Positions 26,341-35,173 of a DNA stretch of 64,000 bases are shown piece after piece. The notes under the pieces were generated by a model, which was given only the letters and a program-made list of their open reading frames with translations, did not search any database and was not told the DNA's origin. The translations under genes were made by a program, and so were the position numbers. Source of the DNA: JAXLQL01 sp046331625 (GTDB lineage: Bacteria > Acidobacteriota > Terriglobia > Bryobacterales > Bryobacteraceae); assembly GCA_046331625.1 (NCBI GenBank), contig JAXLQL010000031.1, positions 26,000-89,999 of the forward strand, given 5' to 3'. Every line of letters starts with the position of its first letter. Positions within the stretch are counted from its first letter, which is position 1.

Positions 26341-26903
26341 ATGAGCGCAGCAGCGATACCGAGACTGTCGGTTGAAGAGTATCTGACCGCCGACCGGGCA
26401 GCGGAAGTCAAGAGCGAGTATCATGACGGCGAAATGTTCCCGATCGTCGCGGCCAGCGCGGCTCATGCCGAGATCGTCGGCTTGGTAGCGTTCGGTTTGA
26501 TCGGAAAGCTCCGGGGGGGCCATGCCGCACATACCTCTCCCCCTTGCGGGTTCGCGTGAGCGCTACCAAATACGTGTACTCGGACATCGTGGTGATTTGT
26601 GGCAAGCCCGCTTTTACCGACGAACAAGTCGACACCGTGACAAATCCGAAGTTGATCGTCGAAGTCTTGTCACCGTCGACGGCTAACTACGACTACAGCG
26701 AGAAATTCGCCGCCTATCGCGGACTCCCGTCGCTCGAGGAGTACGTTCTCGTTGCGCAGCGGCGGCCGCTCATCGACATCTTCCGGAGAACACCGGACAA
26801 CAAGTGGCTGCTCTCGAGCTTCGAAGGGCTCGACAGTAGCGCCGAGCTTACGTCGCTCGGAATCTCGCTTCGGCTTGCGGACATCTACGCAGGCGTGCTC
26901 TGA
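26341..26903 (+). pseudogene. Uma2-family (DUF820) endonuclease-like gene with a frameshift
   Basis: The first part (26341-26559) encodes SVEEYLTADRAAEVKSEYHDGE, quoted here as EYHDGE, the usual Uma2 start. The frame then stops after CGFA. The second frame (from 26544) continues the family with VRVSATKYVYSDIVV, LIVEVLSPST and AYRGLPSLEEYVLV. Adding one base in the CCCCC run at 26539-26543 would rejoin them. Uma2 proteins have a PD-(D/E)XK nuclease fold and unknown biological role. It may be a real loss or a homopolymer error. A TTTACA-15-TAGACT promoter-like pair ends 6 nt before the ATG. Confidence 0.85.
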
Positions 26904-26924
26904 GCCGGGACTCGAGGCCAATCC

Positions 26925-27890
26925 TCAGCCGGCTTCGGTCCGGAATGGGTTGATCTTTGCCACGACCCCGCGAATGCCTGTGGTGGCGCTCTCCACCTTC
27001 GACTCACCAGCCTTCTTCGCCGCCGAGAGAATCGACTTCACCACCGCTCCGGCCGACGCAGCGACGAGCGACCCCAACATCTGCGCCGCGGTCACGCTGG
27101 CGAACTTGCGTGCTGCCACCGGGTCCACGGCGACCACGGCTCCGCAATAGCGCTGCCCGATCACGGCGACGCGCAGCGTGAGATATGCGTTGGCCGATCC
27201 CTCGAGAAGCGACTGGATGACGATCGACGAAACGTGGGACACGCCCGGCACCATCCCGATGACGGAGCTGCCGAGCGCCGCCTGGATCACCGGTTGGACC
27301 TGGTCCGCGATATCGAGATCTTCGATTTGCGCGGCGAAGAATGCCGTTGCGCCGACGTTGGCATAGAGGCGCCACATCTCGCGCAGAGCCGGGCGCTGTT
27401 GATAGACCTGAGCGATCTGCCAGAGCATCCGCGCTTGCATGACGAGCACCATGATGGCGTCGAGCCGGCCGTTCTGCGAGATTGCGGTGCTGACGAAGAC
27501 GGCCGAGGCAGTTCGCCTGGCGATCTCGATGGAGCGCGCGTCGAGAATGCGGATCGCGTCCTCGATTCCGGCGCGGTCACTGAGTCGCGCGGCGGCGTTC
27601 GCGAGGTTCGGATTCTTTTCGAGGCGCGCGGAGAGGCGCTTCAGATGTTGGTCAAACGCGGGTCCGGTGGCAAGTTCGGGTGGCGACATGGGCGCGGGCA
27701 ATCGGAGGAAGGCGTGGACGGCGAACGCCACGATGGCCGTGTAGATCGCGAGCAAGGCGAGCAGGACGATTCGGCCTGAGCCGGGAGACGCCGCGTTCGC
27801 GAGTGCGACGGCTTGCGCGGTTTGGTTGAACACGAATAGCGCAAAGAGAAAGAGCACGCCGATGCCGACCGCCGCCGCTAGCCGCTTCAT
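26925..27890 (-). CDS. DUF697/YcjF-like membrane protein
   Basis: 321 residues. Two transmembrane helices lie near the N-terminus (about residues 8-26 and 42-65), followed by a helical soluble region and then a C-terminal DUF697-type segment rich in alanine and glycine (GSSVIGMVPGVSHVSSIVIQS). Members of this family sit in membranes; some occur with GTPases, but none is adjacent here. ATG 27890 is used; a GTG at 27902 is an alternative. A truncated relic of this gene lies at 26225-26316. Confidence 0.75.
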   Translation of the reverse strand: MKRLAAAVGIGVLFLFALFVFNQTAQAVALANAASPGSGRIVLLALLAIYTAIVAFAVHAFLRLPAPMSPPELATGPAFDQHLKRLSARLEKNPNLANAAARLSDRAGIEDAIRILDARSIEIARRTASAVFVSTAISQNGRLDAIMVLVMQARMLWQIAQVYQQRPALREMWRLYANVGATAFFAAQIEDLDIADQVQPVIQAALGSSVIGMVPGVSHVSSIVIQSLLEGSANAYLTLRVAVIGQRYCGAVVAVDPVAARKFASVTAAQMLGSLVAASAGAVVKSILSAAKKAGESKVESATTGIRGVVAKINPFRTEAG

Positions 27891-27966
27891 TGCGATCTTC
27901 ACGGTAGCACGGGCCGAAGGCGGAGCGGTCCACGATGACACTACACTGAATAAAAGCGGAAAACCC

Positions 27967-29637
27967 ATGGCCCGACTCTTCTCTGCAATTTCGACATTGC
28001 TTGTTTCCACGCTTCTGGCCCGTGAGCCAGTGCGCGCGCGGCATGCGATGGTGGTGGCGCAAGAACCGCTCGCGACCGATGTTGCCGTGGAAGTGCTCCG
28101 GGGCGGAGGCAATGCCGTGGATGCCGCGGTGGCGCTGGGGTTCGCGCTCGCGGTCACGCATCCTTCGGCTGGGAATCTCGGTGGCGGCGGATTCCTGCTG
28201 GTGCGTTTGGCCAGTGGCGAGACGAGCTTCATCGACTTTCGCGAGTCGGCGCCCGCGGCTTCGGCGCGTGACATGTACCTCGATTCGGCTGGAAACCCGA
28301 CGCGCGCTTCGATTGAAGGCTGGAAGGCGGCTGGGGTGCCCGGCACCGTTCGTGGACTCGAGTTCGCGCACCGCAAGTGGGGCTCGCGCCGCTGGGCCAC
28401 GCTGGTACATCCCGCGATCGCGCTTGCGCGCAATGGTTTCACCGTGCCGTACGATCTTGCGCATCAGCTCGACCACGGGGGCGCGAACAGGCTGCTCTCG
28501 CAGTTCCCGGAATCCAAGCGCATCTTCTTGAAGGGCGGCGCACTGCTGCAGCCTGGCGAAACGTTTCGGCAGCCGGAACTGGCGGCAACGCTCGCGCGCA
28601 TTGCGCGCAGCGGGGCTCGGGACTTCTACGAAGGCGAAACCGCCCGCATCCTGGCCGAGCAAATCAAAACCAATGGCGGGCTGATCACGCTCGAAGATTT
28701 GAAACAATACCGGGTGGCCGAGCGAAAACCTCTCGCGGGATCTTACAAGGGTTTCGAAATCATCACCGCTCCCCCGCCCAGCTCGGGCGGGCTCGGGATC
28801 CTGCAGATGATGGGCGTGCTCGAAGGGACGGGCTATGAGAAGTCCGGCGCGGGGTCGGCCGCCGCGATCCACTACGTTGCCGAGGCGATGCGCCGCTACT
28901 ACGCGGATCGGTCAGAACACTTCGGAGACCCCGATTTCTTTCGCGTTCCCGGGCGCGGCCTGCTGGATCCACGCTATATCGCGCGGGTGCGGCAATCGAT
29001 CGATCCGGAGCGCGCATCGTCGAGCGAGGCGGTCCGCCCTGGCAAGCCGGCGGACTTCGAGCCTTCCGAGACGACGCACTTTTCCATTGTCGACGCCAAG
29101 GGAAACGCCGTCGCGCTCACTTATACCATCAATGGAAGTTACGGCAATGGTGTGACGGTTCCGAAGCTCGGTTTTTTGCTCAACAATGAGATGGACGACT
29201 TTACCGCCAAACCCGGGGTGCCCAATATGTTCGGGCTGGTGCAAGGCGAAGGCAACGCGATCCAGCCGAAGAAGCGGCCGCTGTCGTCGATGGCTCCGAC
29301 CATCCTCGTGAAAGACGGGAAGCCTTTCCTGGTGGTGGGAGCTCCTGGTGGATCGCGGATCATCACTGGCGTGCTCGAAGTGATTCTCAACGTGGTGGAT
29401 CACGGGATGAACGTGCAAGACGCGATCGACGCTCCGCGTTTCCATCATCAGTGGCAGCCCGATCAACTCTCGCTCGAGCGCGGATTCTCTCCGGACACGA
29501 TTCGGTTGCTCGAACAGCGCGGCCATCAGATCGCGCGGATCGAGAGCGTCGCGCGGGTGGAGGCGATCGTGATCAAGGACGGCTGGCTGCAAGGCGGCAC
29601 CGACGGACGCGGGGACGGAAAGGCAGCCGGATACTGA
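27967..29637 (+). CDS. ggt: Gamma-glutamyltransferase (glutathione hydrolase)
   Basis: 556-residue N-terminal nucleophile hydrolase that cleaves gamma-glutamyl bonds of glutathione and related peptides outside the cytoplasm. A short signal peptide precedes the large-subunit motif GGNAVDAAVALGFALAVTHP. The autoprocessing site is SETTHFSIVD with the catalytic threonine at about residue 369, followed by GNAVALTYTINGSYG. Later conserved elements are RPLSSMAPT and GAPGGSRIITG. ATG 27967 begins the signal peptide; no clear Shine-Dalgarno is present. Confidence 0.93.
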   Translation: MARLFSAISTLLVSTLLAREPVRARHAMVVAQEPLATDVAVEVLRGGGNAVDAAVALGFALAVTHPSAGNLGGGGFLLVRLASGETSFIDFRESAPAASARDMYLDSAGNPTRASIEGWKAAGVPGTVRGLEFAHRKWGSRRWATLVHPAIALARNGFTVPYDLAHQLDHGGANRLLSQFPESKRIFLKGGALLQPGETFRQPELAATLARIARSGARDFYEGETARILAEQIKTNGGLITLEDLKQYRVAERKPLAGSYKGFEIITAPPPSSGGLGILQMMGVLEGTGYEKSGAGSAAAIHYVAEAMRRYYADRSEHFGDPDFFRVPGRGLLDPRYIARVRQSIDPERASSSEAVRPGKPADFEPSETTHFSIVDAKGNAVALTYTINGSYGNGVTVPKLGFLLNNEMDDFTAKPGVPNMFGLVQGEGNAIQPKKRPLSSMAPTILVKDGKPFLVVGAPGGSRIITGVLEVILNVVDHGMNVQDAIDAPRFHHQWQPDQLSLERGFSPDTIRLLEQRGHQIARIESVARVEAIVIKDGWLQGGTDGRGDGKAAGY

Positions 29638-29641
29638 TCGC

Positions 29642-30469
29642 ATGACGCGGGGAGTTTCCACTTATCTCTTCCTCGGCGAGCGCGTGGCGCCTTCGCTGCT
29701 CGAGCAAATGGCCGATGCGGGAGCCGAGCGCGTGGAGTTGTTCTGCGCGAGGCAATCGTTCGACTATCGCGACCGTGGGCAGATCTCCGAGTTGGCGCGG
29801 TGGTTTCGCGATTCGCCGTTGCGCCTGCATTCGCTGCACGGGCCGGTGCACAACACGCTCGATTGGAACTCGCGCGGGCCGCACACGCGGCTTCCGATTA
29901 CGGAACCCGACCGCGGGCGCCGGCGCCAGAGCGTCGACGAGATCAAGCGCGCCATCGAGGTGGCCGAGTCGCTGCCGTATGCCTACTTCATTCAGCATCT
30001 CGGCAGCAGCCGGGAAGAGTACGATCCTCGCAAGATCGAAGCAGCCTGGGCGTCGCTCGAAGAGTTGAATGCGTTCGCGCGTGACTTGGGCGTGGAGATT
30101 TTGCTCGAGAATCTCGCCAACGGGACGGCTACGCCCGAGCGGCTGATCGAGCTGGTTACCGAGACGCGTCTTCCCAATGGCTTTTGCCTCGACACGGGGC
30201 ATGCGCAGCTATCCGGCGGCGTGGAAGCGGCATTCGATGCGATGAAGGAGCGCGTTCGCTCGACGCACATTCACGGGAACGATGGCGTGAAGGACCAGCA
30301 TCTGGCTCCGCTCGACGGCTCGCTCGATTGGAAGCGGGCGATGGAGTTGCTTCGCTCGCGTGCGCATCAGTATCCGCTGATGCTCGAGCTGCGGGGCAAG
30401 GATCTGGAACGCGGGGCGGCGCTCGAACTGGTCCGGCGGGCTTTTGAGCGGTTGGAGTCGTTATGGTAG
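29642..30469 (+). CDS. Sugar phosphate isomerase/epimerase-like TIM-barrel protein
   Basis: 275 residues of the xylose-isomerase-like/AP endonuclease 2 superfamily. Metal-ligand-type motifs are spread in order: HSLHGPVH, IQHLGSS, ILLENLANG, FCLDTGHAQLSGG, STHIHGNDG and LMLELRG. Substrate cannot be told. It begins 4 nt after the ggt stop and is likely part of the same transcript. Confidence 0.85.
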   Translation: MTRGVSTYLFLGERVAPSLLEQMADAGAERVELFCARQSFDYRDRGQISELARWFRDSPLRLHSLHGPVHNTLDWNSRGPHTRLPITEPDRGRRRQSVDEIKRAIEVAESLPYAYFIQHLGSSREEYDPRKIEAAWASLEELNAFARDLGVEILLENLANGTATPERLIELVTETRLPNGFCLDTGHAQLSGGVEAAFDAMKERVRSTHIHGNDGVKDQHLAPLDGSLDWKRAMELLRSRAHQYPLMLELRGKDLERGAALELVRRAFERLESLW

Positions 30470-30490
30470 ACGGCACTGTTCGCAAGAATC

Positions 30491-30533
30491 GCGGGACTGA
30501 AGTCCCGCGCTGGCTAAAGCCCGCCCTACACGG
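30491..30533 (-). repeat. Single copy of the two-hairpin repeat (locus 4)
   Basis: GCGGGACTGAAGTCCCGC followed by GCTGGCTAAAGCCCGCCCTACAC, split here as GCTGGCTAAAGCC and CGCCCTACAC, lies between the isomerase and arginase genes. It is oriented against the flanking + genes, and is the only locus in the window with one copy rather than two. Confidence 0.88.
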
Positions 30534-30567
30534 AGAGCCATCTGCAACCCACTGGAGTTACTAAGTC

Positions 30568-31482
30568 ATGCAACCTAATCGCCTAGCCATTATCGGAGCT
30601 CCGCTCGACCTCGGCGCTGGCCGCCGGGGCGTCGACATGGGTCCCTCCGCCATGCGGGTCGCCGAACTCCAACAGCGGCTCAGCCGTCTCTCCTACATCG
30701 TCGAGGACCACGGCAACGTGGATGTCGTCCAGGCCGAATCGCGCGAGCCGGGCAATCCGCACGCGCGGTATTTGCCCGAGATCGCCGAGACTTGCCGCCG
30801 CCTCGCAGGCCTAGTGGAGAAGGCGGCGGACGGTGCGCGCTTCCCGATCGTTCTCGGCGGGGACCACTCGGCCGCGGTCGGCACTGTGTCTGGCGTTTCG
30901 CGTCACTACCGGAAGAAGAAGCAGAAGATCGGCCTCATCTGGATCGACGCGCACGCCGACATGAACACGCCGGAGTCGTCTGTGTCCGGCAACGTCCACG
31001 GCATGCCGCTCGCTTGTCTGCTGGGAAAAGGTCCCCGCGAACTTACTCACATTTTCAATTTCGCTCCCAAGGTGTTGCCGAAAAACACGGTCGTGCTCGG
31101 TCTCCGTTCGGTGGACCAACTGGAGCGCCAGACTGTCCGCGAATCCGGCGTCCACATTTTCACGATGCGCGACATCGACGAGCGCGGCCTCCGCGCCGTG
31201 ATGGCCGACGCGATTCGTTTCGCCATGGACGACACGGCGGGGTTCCACGTCTCGTTCGACATGGACTCGGTCGATCCGCAACTTGCCCCCGGCGTCGGCA
31301 CGCCGGTGCCCGGTGGACTCACCTATCGCGAGGCCCACCTCGCGATGGAAATGGCGGGCGACACCGGAGCGTTGACGTCGATCGATGTGGTGGAAGTGAA
31401 TCCCGTGCTCGACATCGCTAACCGTACGGCCGATCTCGGCGTCCAATTGATAGCTTCCGGTCTCGGAAAACGGATCCTCTGA
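30568..31482 (+). CDS. rocF: Arginase
   Basis: 304-residue manganese enzyme that hydrolyses arginine to ornithine and urea. The metal-site motifs GGDHS, WIDAHADMN and SFDMDSVDP are intact, and the N-terminal GAPLDLGAGRRGVDMGPSA is typical of arginases rather than agmatinases. The stop overlaps the next start (TGATG), so it is coupled to the C-terminal processing protease; that pairing is probably not functional. No urease genes are seen in the window. Confidence 0.95.
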   Translation: MQPNRLAIIGAPLDLGAGRRGVDMGPSAMRVAELQQRLSRLSYIVEDHGNVDVVQAESREPGNPHARYLPEIAETCRRLAGLVEKAADGARFPIVLGGDHSAAVGTVSGVSRHYRKKKQKIGLIWIDAHADMNTPESSVSGNVHGMPLACLLGKGPRELTHIFNFAPKVLPKNTVVLGLRSVDQLERQTVRESGVHIFTMRDIDERGLRAVMADAIRFAMDDTAGFHVSFDMDSVDPQLAPGVGTPVPGGLTYREAHLAMEMAGDTGALTSIDVVEVNPVLDIANRTADLGVQLIASGLGKRIL

Positions 31483-32936
31483 TGCTTTGGCCTCTCGCGC
31501 TGTTGTTGCTGCAAGCCGAAGCCCAAGTCTCGGAGATCCAGCGCGCTATTCGCACTTTCGCTGAAGCCTATTCGCTCATCGAGGGAAACGCGGCAGATCA
31601 GGTTCACCCGGACAACGCGATCTACGAAGCCGCGCTTCCCGCGCTGATGCGGCGGCTCGATCCGCATTCGGCATTCTTGAGCACGCAGCAAATGGAGCAG
31701 CTCAAGGAGATGGAGCGCTCCACGACGAAGGGCTTCGGGACGATCGTGTCCGTACTGCCGGGGCGGGTGATCGTGCTGCAGACGATCGCGGGCTCGCCCT
31801 CGACGCGCGCGGGCATCGCGGCCGGCGACGAGATCCTCGGGATCAACAATATCCGGCTCGATCTGCTGACGATGGAACAACTGGTGCAGGTGCTGGGCGA
31901 GACGCGACAGCGCAAAGCGCTGCTGCACGTGCGCCGGCCGGGATACGCGACACTACTGCAGTTCACGCTCACGCCGGAGGAACTTGCGGCCCCGAGTGTG
32001 GATCGAGCGTACATGCTGGAACCCGGCGCCGGCTACATTCGCGCGACGAGCTTCGATGTGGAAACGGGCAAGCAGGTGAAGGAGGCGATCGAGAAGATCG
32101 GAGGCGCTTCGCTCAAGGCGCTGGTGTTCGACCTGCGCAACAACGGCGGCGGTGTGGTGGCAGCGGCGCTCGACACCGCGGCGCTGTTTCTTGCGCCCGG
32201 ACAGAAGATTCTTTCGGCTCGCGGACGCGCGCGCAAGCTCGAAGAAGTGACTGTTCCGGAGAAGGCCGAGCCGTACAAGTTTCCGCTGGTGATCCTCATC
32301 AACGAGAAGACCGCGAGCGCGGCCGAGATCGTCACCGGCGCGTTGCAGGATCACGATCGCGCCACGGTGATCGGCACGCCGTCATTCGGCAAGGGACTCG
32401 TGCAGAGTGTCTATCCGCTGTCGCAAGGTACAGGCATGGCGCTCACGACGGCGTTCTACTACACGCCTTCGGGACGTTCGATTCAGAAGCCGCTCAAAGA
32501 GAGCCAGCTCGAGACGGCGCTCTACGCGAACCTGGAAGACAAGAAAGAATTCAAGACGGATGCGGGCCGCGCTGTGAAAGGCGGCGGAGGGATCGAGCCC
32601 GATCGGGTGGTGACGCCGGAGCGCCAGACGCGCCTGCGCAACTTCCTCGATGCTTCGGGGGCGCTCACGGCGTTCGCGACCGAGTTCATCAAGAAGAATC
32701 CTGCGATCACGCGCGAGTTCCAGGTGACGGACCGGCATCTGGACACGCTGCAACTCTACCTGGGCGAGAACAAAATCACGCCGGGCGTGGCCGAGTGGTC
32801 CGCCGATCGCGACTGGATTCGCAACCGAGTGCACCAGGAAATCTTCAATCAGGCGCTCGGCGTTGCGGCGGGGGATGAGATCGAATCGCAGCGCGATCCA
32901 CAGGTGCGGGCGGCAGTCGAGGCCCTGCGCAAATAA
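31482..32936 (+). CDS. ctpA: C-terminal processing peptidase, S41 family (Tsp/CtpA-like)
   Basis: 484 residues: a short signal peptide (MLWPLALLLLQAEA), a helical N-terminal region with LDPHSAFLS, a PDZ domain (about 80-150, with AGIAAGDEILGINN) and the S41 core. The Ser-Lys dyad is visible as TASAAEI (Ser279) and SFGKGLVQS (Lys304), with the usual spacing of 25. It should degrade or trim extracytoplasmic proteins from their C-termini. Confidence 0.93.
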   Translation: MLWPLALLLLQAEAQVSEIQRAIRTFAEAYSLIEGNAADQVHPDNAIYEAALPALMRRLDPHSAFLSTQQMEQLKEMERSTTKGFGTIVSVLPGRVIVLQTIAGSPSTRAGIAAGDEILGINNIRLDLLTMEQLVQVLGETRQRKALLHVRRPGYATLLQFTLTPEELAAPSVDRAYMLEPGAGYIRATSFDVETGKQVKEAIEKIGGASLKALVFDLRNNGGGVVAAALDTAALFLAPGQKILSARGRARKLEEVTVPEKAEPYKFPLVILINEKTASAAEIVTGALQDHDRATVIGTPSFGKGLVQSVYPLSQGTGMALTTAFYYTPSGRSIQKPLKESQLETALYANLEDKKEFKTDAGRAVKGGGGIEPDRVVTPERQTRLRNFLDASGALTAFATEFIKKNPAITREFQVTDRHLDTLQLYLGENKITPGVAEWSADRDWIRNRVHQEIFNQALGVAAGDEIESQRDPQVRAAVEALRK

Positions 32937-32944
32937 GCCGGCAA

Positions 32945-32977
32945 CAATTGGACCACTCAAAGCTTGTCAATTGGACC
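32945..32977. promoter_or_regulatory. Direct repeat upstream of the cupin gene (possible operator)
   Basis: CAATTGGACC occurs at 32945-32954 and again at 32968-32977, 23 bp apart, in the short spacer before the cupin gene. Two same-face copies at about two helical turns look like a regulator-binding site, but no cognate regulator is adjacent. Confidence 0.35.
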
Positions 32978-33012
32978 CATTCGGGGATCCATTTGCGGGC
33001 TACGATGGAGCC

Positions 33013-33366
33013 ATGCTCACGACCGATCTTCAATTCGTCCGCACGTCCGAGTGCGAGTGGCGTCCGCTCGACGAGCCGGGCATCTCGGGTATCGCGGTCA
33101 AGGTGCTGCGCCGCGATGGCGGACGCGCGCCCACGATTCTGTTGCGCTTCGATGCCGGGGCGCGGTATCCGGCGCACGATCATCCGGGTGGTGAGGAGGT
33201 GTTCGTGCTCGAAGGGGAGGTCCATTTCGGTCCGAAGCACCTGAGAGCGGGTGACTATCTGTACACGCCGCCGGGCGGCAAGCATGCGGTCTGGACGGAG
33301 CAAGGCTGCGTGATGCTGCTGTGCGTGCCCGAGGAAGTAGTGATCCTGCGCAAGGGCGGCGGGTAG
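33013..33366 (+). CDS. Cupin-domain protein (ChrR-like)
   Basis: 117-residue single-cupin protein. Motif 1 is seen in YPAHDHPGGEEVFVLEGEV and motif 2 in PPGGKHAVWTEQGC, with the metal ligands His, His, Glu and His present. It resembles the cupin half of ChrR anti-sigma proteins but has no zinc-binding anti-sigma domain. ATG 33013 is chosen as it starts just before the conserved domain. There is no Shine-Dalgarno, and TACGAT ends 6 nt upstream, so the message may be leaderless. It converges on the next gene with a 1-nt gap. Confidence 0.85.
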   Translation: MLTTDLQFVRTSECEWRPLDEPGISGIAVKVLRRDGGRAPTILLRFDAGARYPAHDHPGGEEVFVLEGEVHFGPKHLRAGDYLYTPPGGKHAVWTEQGCVMLLCVPEEVVILRKGGG

Positions 33367-33367
33367 G

Positions 33368-35146
33368 TCAACCGAGGTCCGGCATGCCGAGCTTCGCGCG
33401 GCCCGCGAGCGTGAGTTGGTTCGAGGACCACGCGGGGTCCCAGGTCTGCTCTACGACCACCTTGCGCACGCCGGGCACCTTCATCAGCCGCTGGCGCACG
33501 GGGGCCGAGTTCCCGCCCGACCCATAGGTGAAATAGCCGAGGAGCGGACGGCCACGATGCGGCATGGTCATCTTGACGTAGACCGTGTCATTGCGGACGC
33601 GGATATCGTAGACGAGGCCCAGATCCACCACGCTGATGTCGGCCTTGTAGAGCTGTTCGTCCTTGCATTCGCCGAGCGCGGCCCAGAGCGCCTTCTTGGG
33701 GATCGGGCTGTCGCCTGCCTCGCCGGGCCGGGCCAGCTTGCCGGGCGAAGCGGCCGCGCCGCCGGGCAGATCGGCCGCCGAAGCCGCCAGTGGGTTCACG
33801 AGGCAGTGGCGCAATGTTTCAATCATTTCCTGACCGTCTTGTTCCGTGTAGTGCGCGGCCACGTAGGCGTTGCGCTGATGGAGCACGGCTCCGGCGGGCA
33901 CCTGCTTCACCGGCAGGGGATAGCGGCTCCACACCGGACCGTGCCATTCGTAGAAAAACATTGGATTGGCATTATGTTTCAGCGGGGGGAGGTTCTCGCC
34001 GCGATGCTCGAGGTAGAGGGCGATGAAGGCGTCGCGCGAGTCTTTGTTCATGAACCCGATCGCCCACAAGTCGTCTTTGTACTCCGGGTTCGGCTTGCCG
34101 GTGCGCAGCTTGCCGTCCGGCCCCATCCACAGAATGTCCGTGAACGACTGCCCCGAGAACACCCACTCGTCGTCGCGGAGCGCGTCCACTTCCACGTCTT
34201 GCAGTACGTCCACGCGCCCGGTTTTGATGAACCACGGGAGACCGGCGAAGAAGCGATACTCGACGTCGAAGTGGATCCGGCTCGGCGAGAAGACGGGATG
34301 CACGGGCGAGTACGGGAAACCCCAGCGGCGCACGATGGTGCAGAGCGGACCGCGCGTTACCTCATAGTCAGGGCAGCGCTCCCAGAGCGTGATGCGCAAC
34401 TTCTGGAAGTTCCCCGAACTGACGTAATCATGCGCCCAATCGATGCCCGGCGGCTCGCCGTGGCCTTCGCCGCCAGCGAAGAGTTCGAGGCCGTGGCGGC
34501 GCTTGAAGGTGAGCCGTTCGAGCTGGCCCATCTGGCGCGAGAGGCGCGCGCGGTAGAAGTCATTCTCGATATCGAGCGAGAGGCCCTCGCCCGCTGTCGC
34601 GAGGTCAGTAGGATGATCGGGCAGTTCCGCGTCCGGGTTGCCGTAGAAGATCACGTAGTGAGTGCGGGTGTGGGCGGGCGATCCCGTAAGAAACATCACC
34701 TTGCAGAAATGTTCTTTACCGCGGCGGACCTCGGCGTGCACCTGGCAGGGGATTTCGTGCAGCGCGCCGCCTTCCACGCGCGCCAGCCGAATCTCGCGGG
34801 CGAGCGAGGTGACCCGCGATGAAGGAACGGAGATCCCGATCTCGATGGGTTGTACCGGATGCTTGCGCCCGATGGTCTCGTCGACGGCGAAAGCCTTGTA
34901 GTGGCTCCAACCGCGCGCCCACTCGCGCCACGGTGTGGGAAGGCTGGCGGTCTCGCGATCGTTCGCTGCTGGCAGCAACGGCGTGCCGGGGCTCTCGTGC
35001 TCCTGCGCTTCCTCCATTGCCGTGGAGCGAACGGAGTGCGCCAGCGCGCGGACCAGCCGGTAATCGCCCTTCGCCCATGCGGCCTTCAGCAGCTCGATCT
35101 TGCGGTCAAAGGAATCGGTGCGGTCAGCTTGGGTGCTTTCTTTCAT
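33368..35146 (-). CDS. Large protein of unknown function with C-terminal DUF59/MIP18-like domain
   Basis: 592 residues. About 470 N-terminal residues have no motif I recognise. They are rich in aromatic residues, with REIRLARVEGG and YRFFAGLPWFIKTGR segments that suggest beta-sandwich or enzyme-like domains. The last ~110 residues resemble DUF59 (PaaD/MIP18-type) domains of iron-sulfur assembly: VVDLGLVYDIRVRNDTVYVK, MKVPGVRKVVVEQTWDPAWS. The cysteine found in many DUF59 proteins after the TMP turn is not present (MPHRGRP). ATG 35146 follows a long open upstream frame that overlaps the divergent gene and is not credible. Confidence 0.7.
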   Translation of the reverse strand: MKESTQADRTDSFDRKIELLKAAWAKGDYRLVRALAHSVRSTAMEEAQEHESPGTPLLPAANDRETASLPTPWREWARGWSHYKAFAVDETIGRKHPVQPIEIGISVPSSRVTSLAREIRLARVEGGALHEIPCQVHAEVRRGKEHFCKVMFLTGSPAHTRTHYVIFYGNPDAELPDHPTDLATAGEGLSLDIENDFYRARLSRQMGQLERLTFKRRHGLELFAGGEGHGEPPGIDWAHDYVSSGNFQKLRITLWERCPDYEVTRGPLCTIVRRWGFPYSPVHPVFSPSRIHFDVEYRFFAGLPWFIKTGRVDVLQDVEVDALRDDEWVFSGQSFTDILWMGPDGKLRTGKPNPEYKDDLWAIGFMNKDSRDAFIALYLEHRGENLPPLKHNANPMFFYEWHGPVWSRYPLPVKQVPAGAVLHQRNAYVAAHYTEQDGQEMIETLRHCLVNPLAASAADLPGGAAASPGKLARPGEAGDSPIPKKALWAALGECKDEQLYKADISVVDLGLVYDIRVRNDTVYVKMTMPHRGRPLLGYFTYGSGGNSAPVRQRLMKVPGVRKVVVEQTWDPAWSSNQLTLAGRAKLGMPDLG

Positions 35147-35173
35147 GGGGCCTATTGAATCATAATTGGCGGG

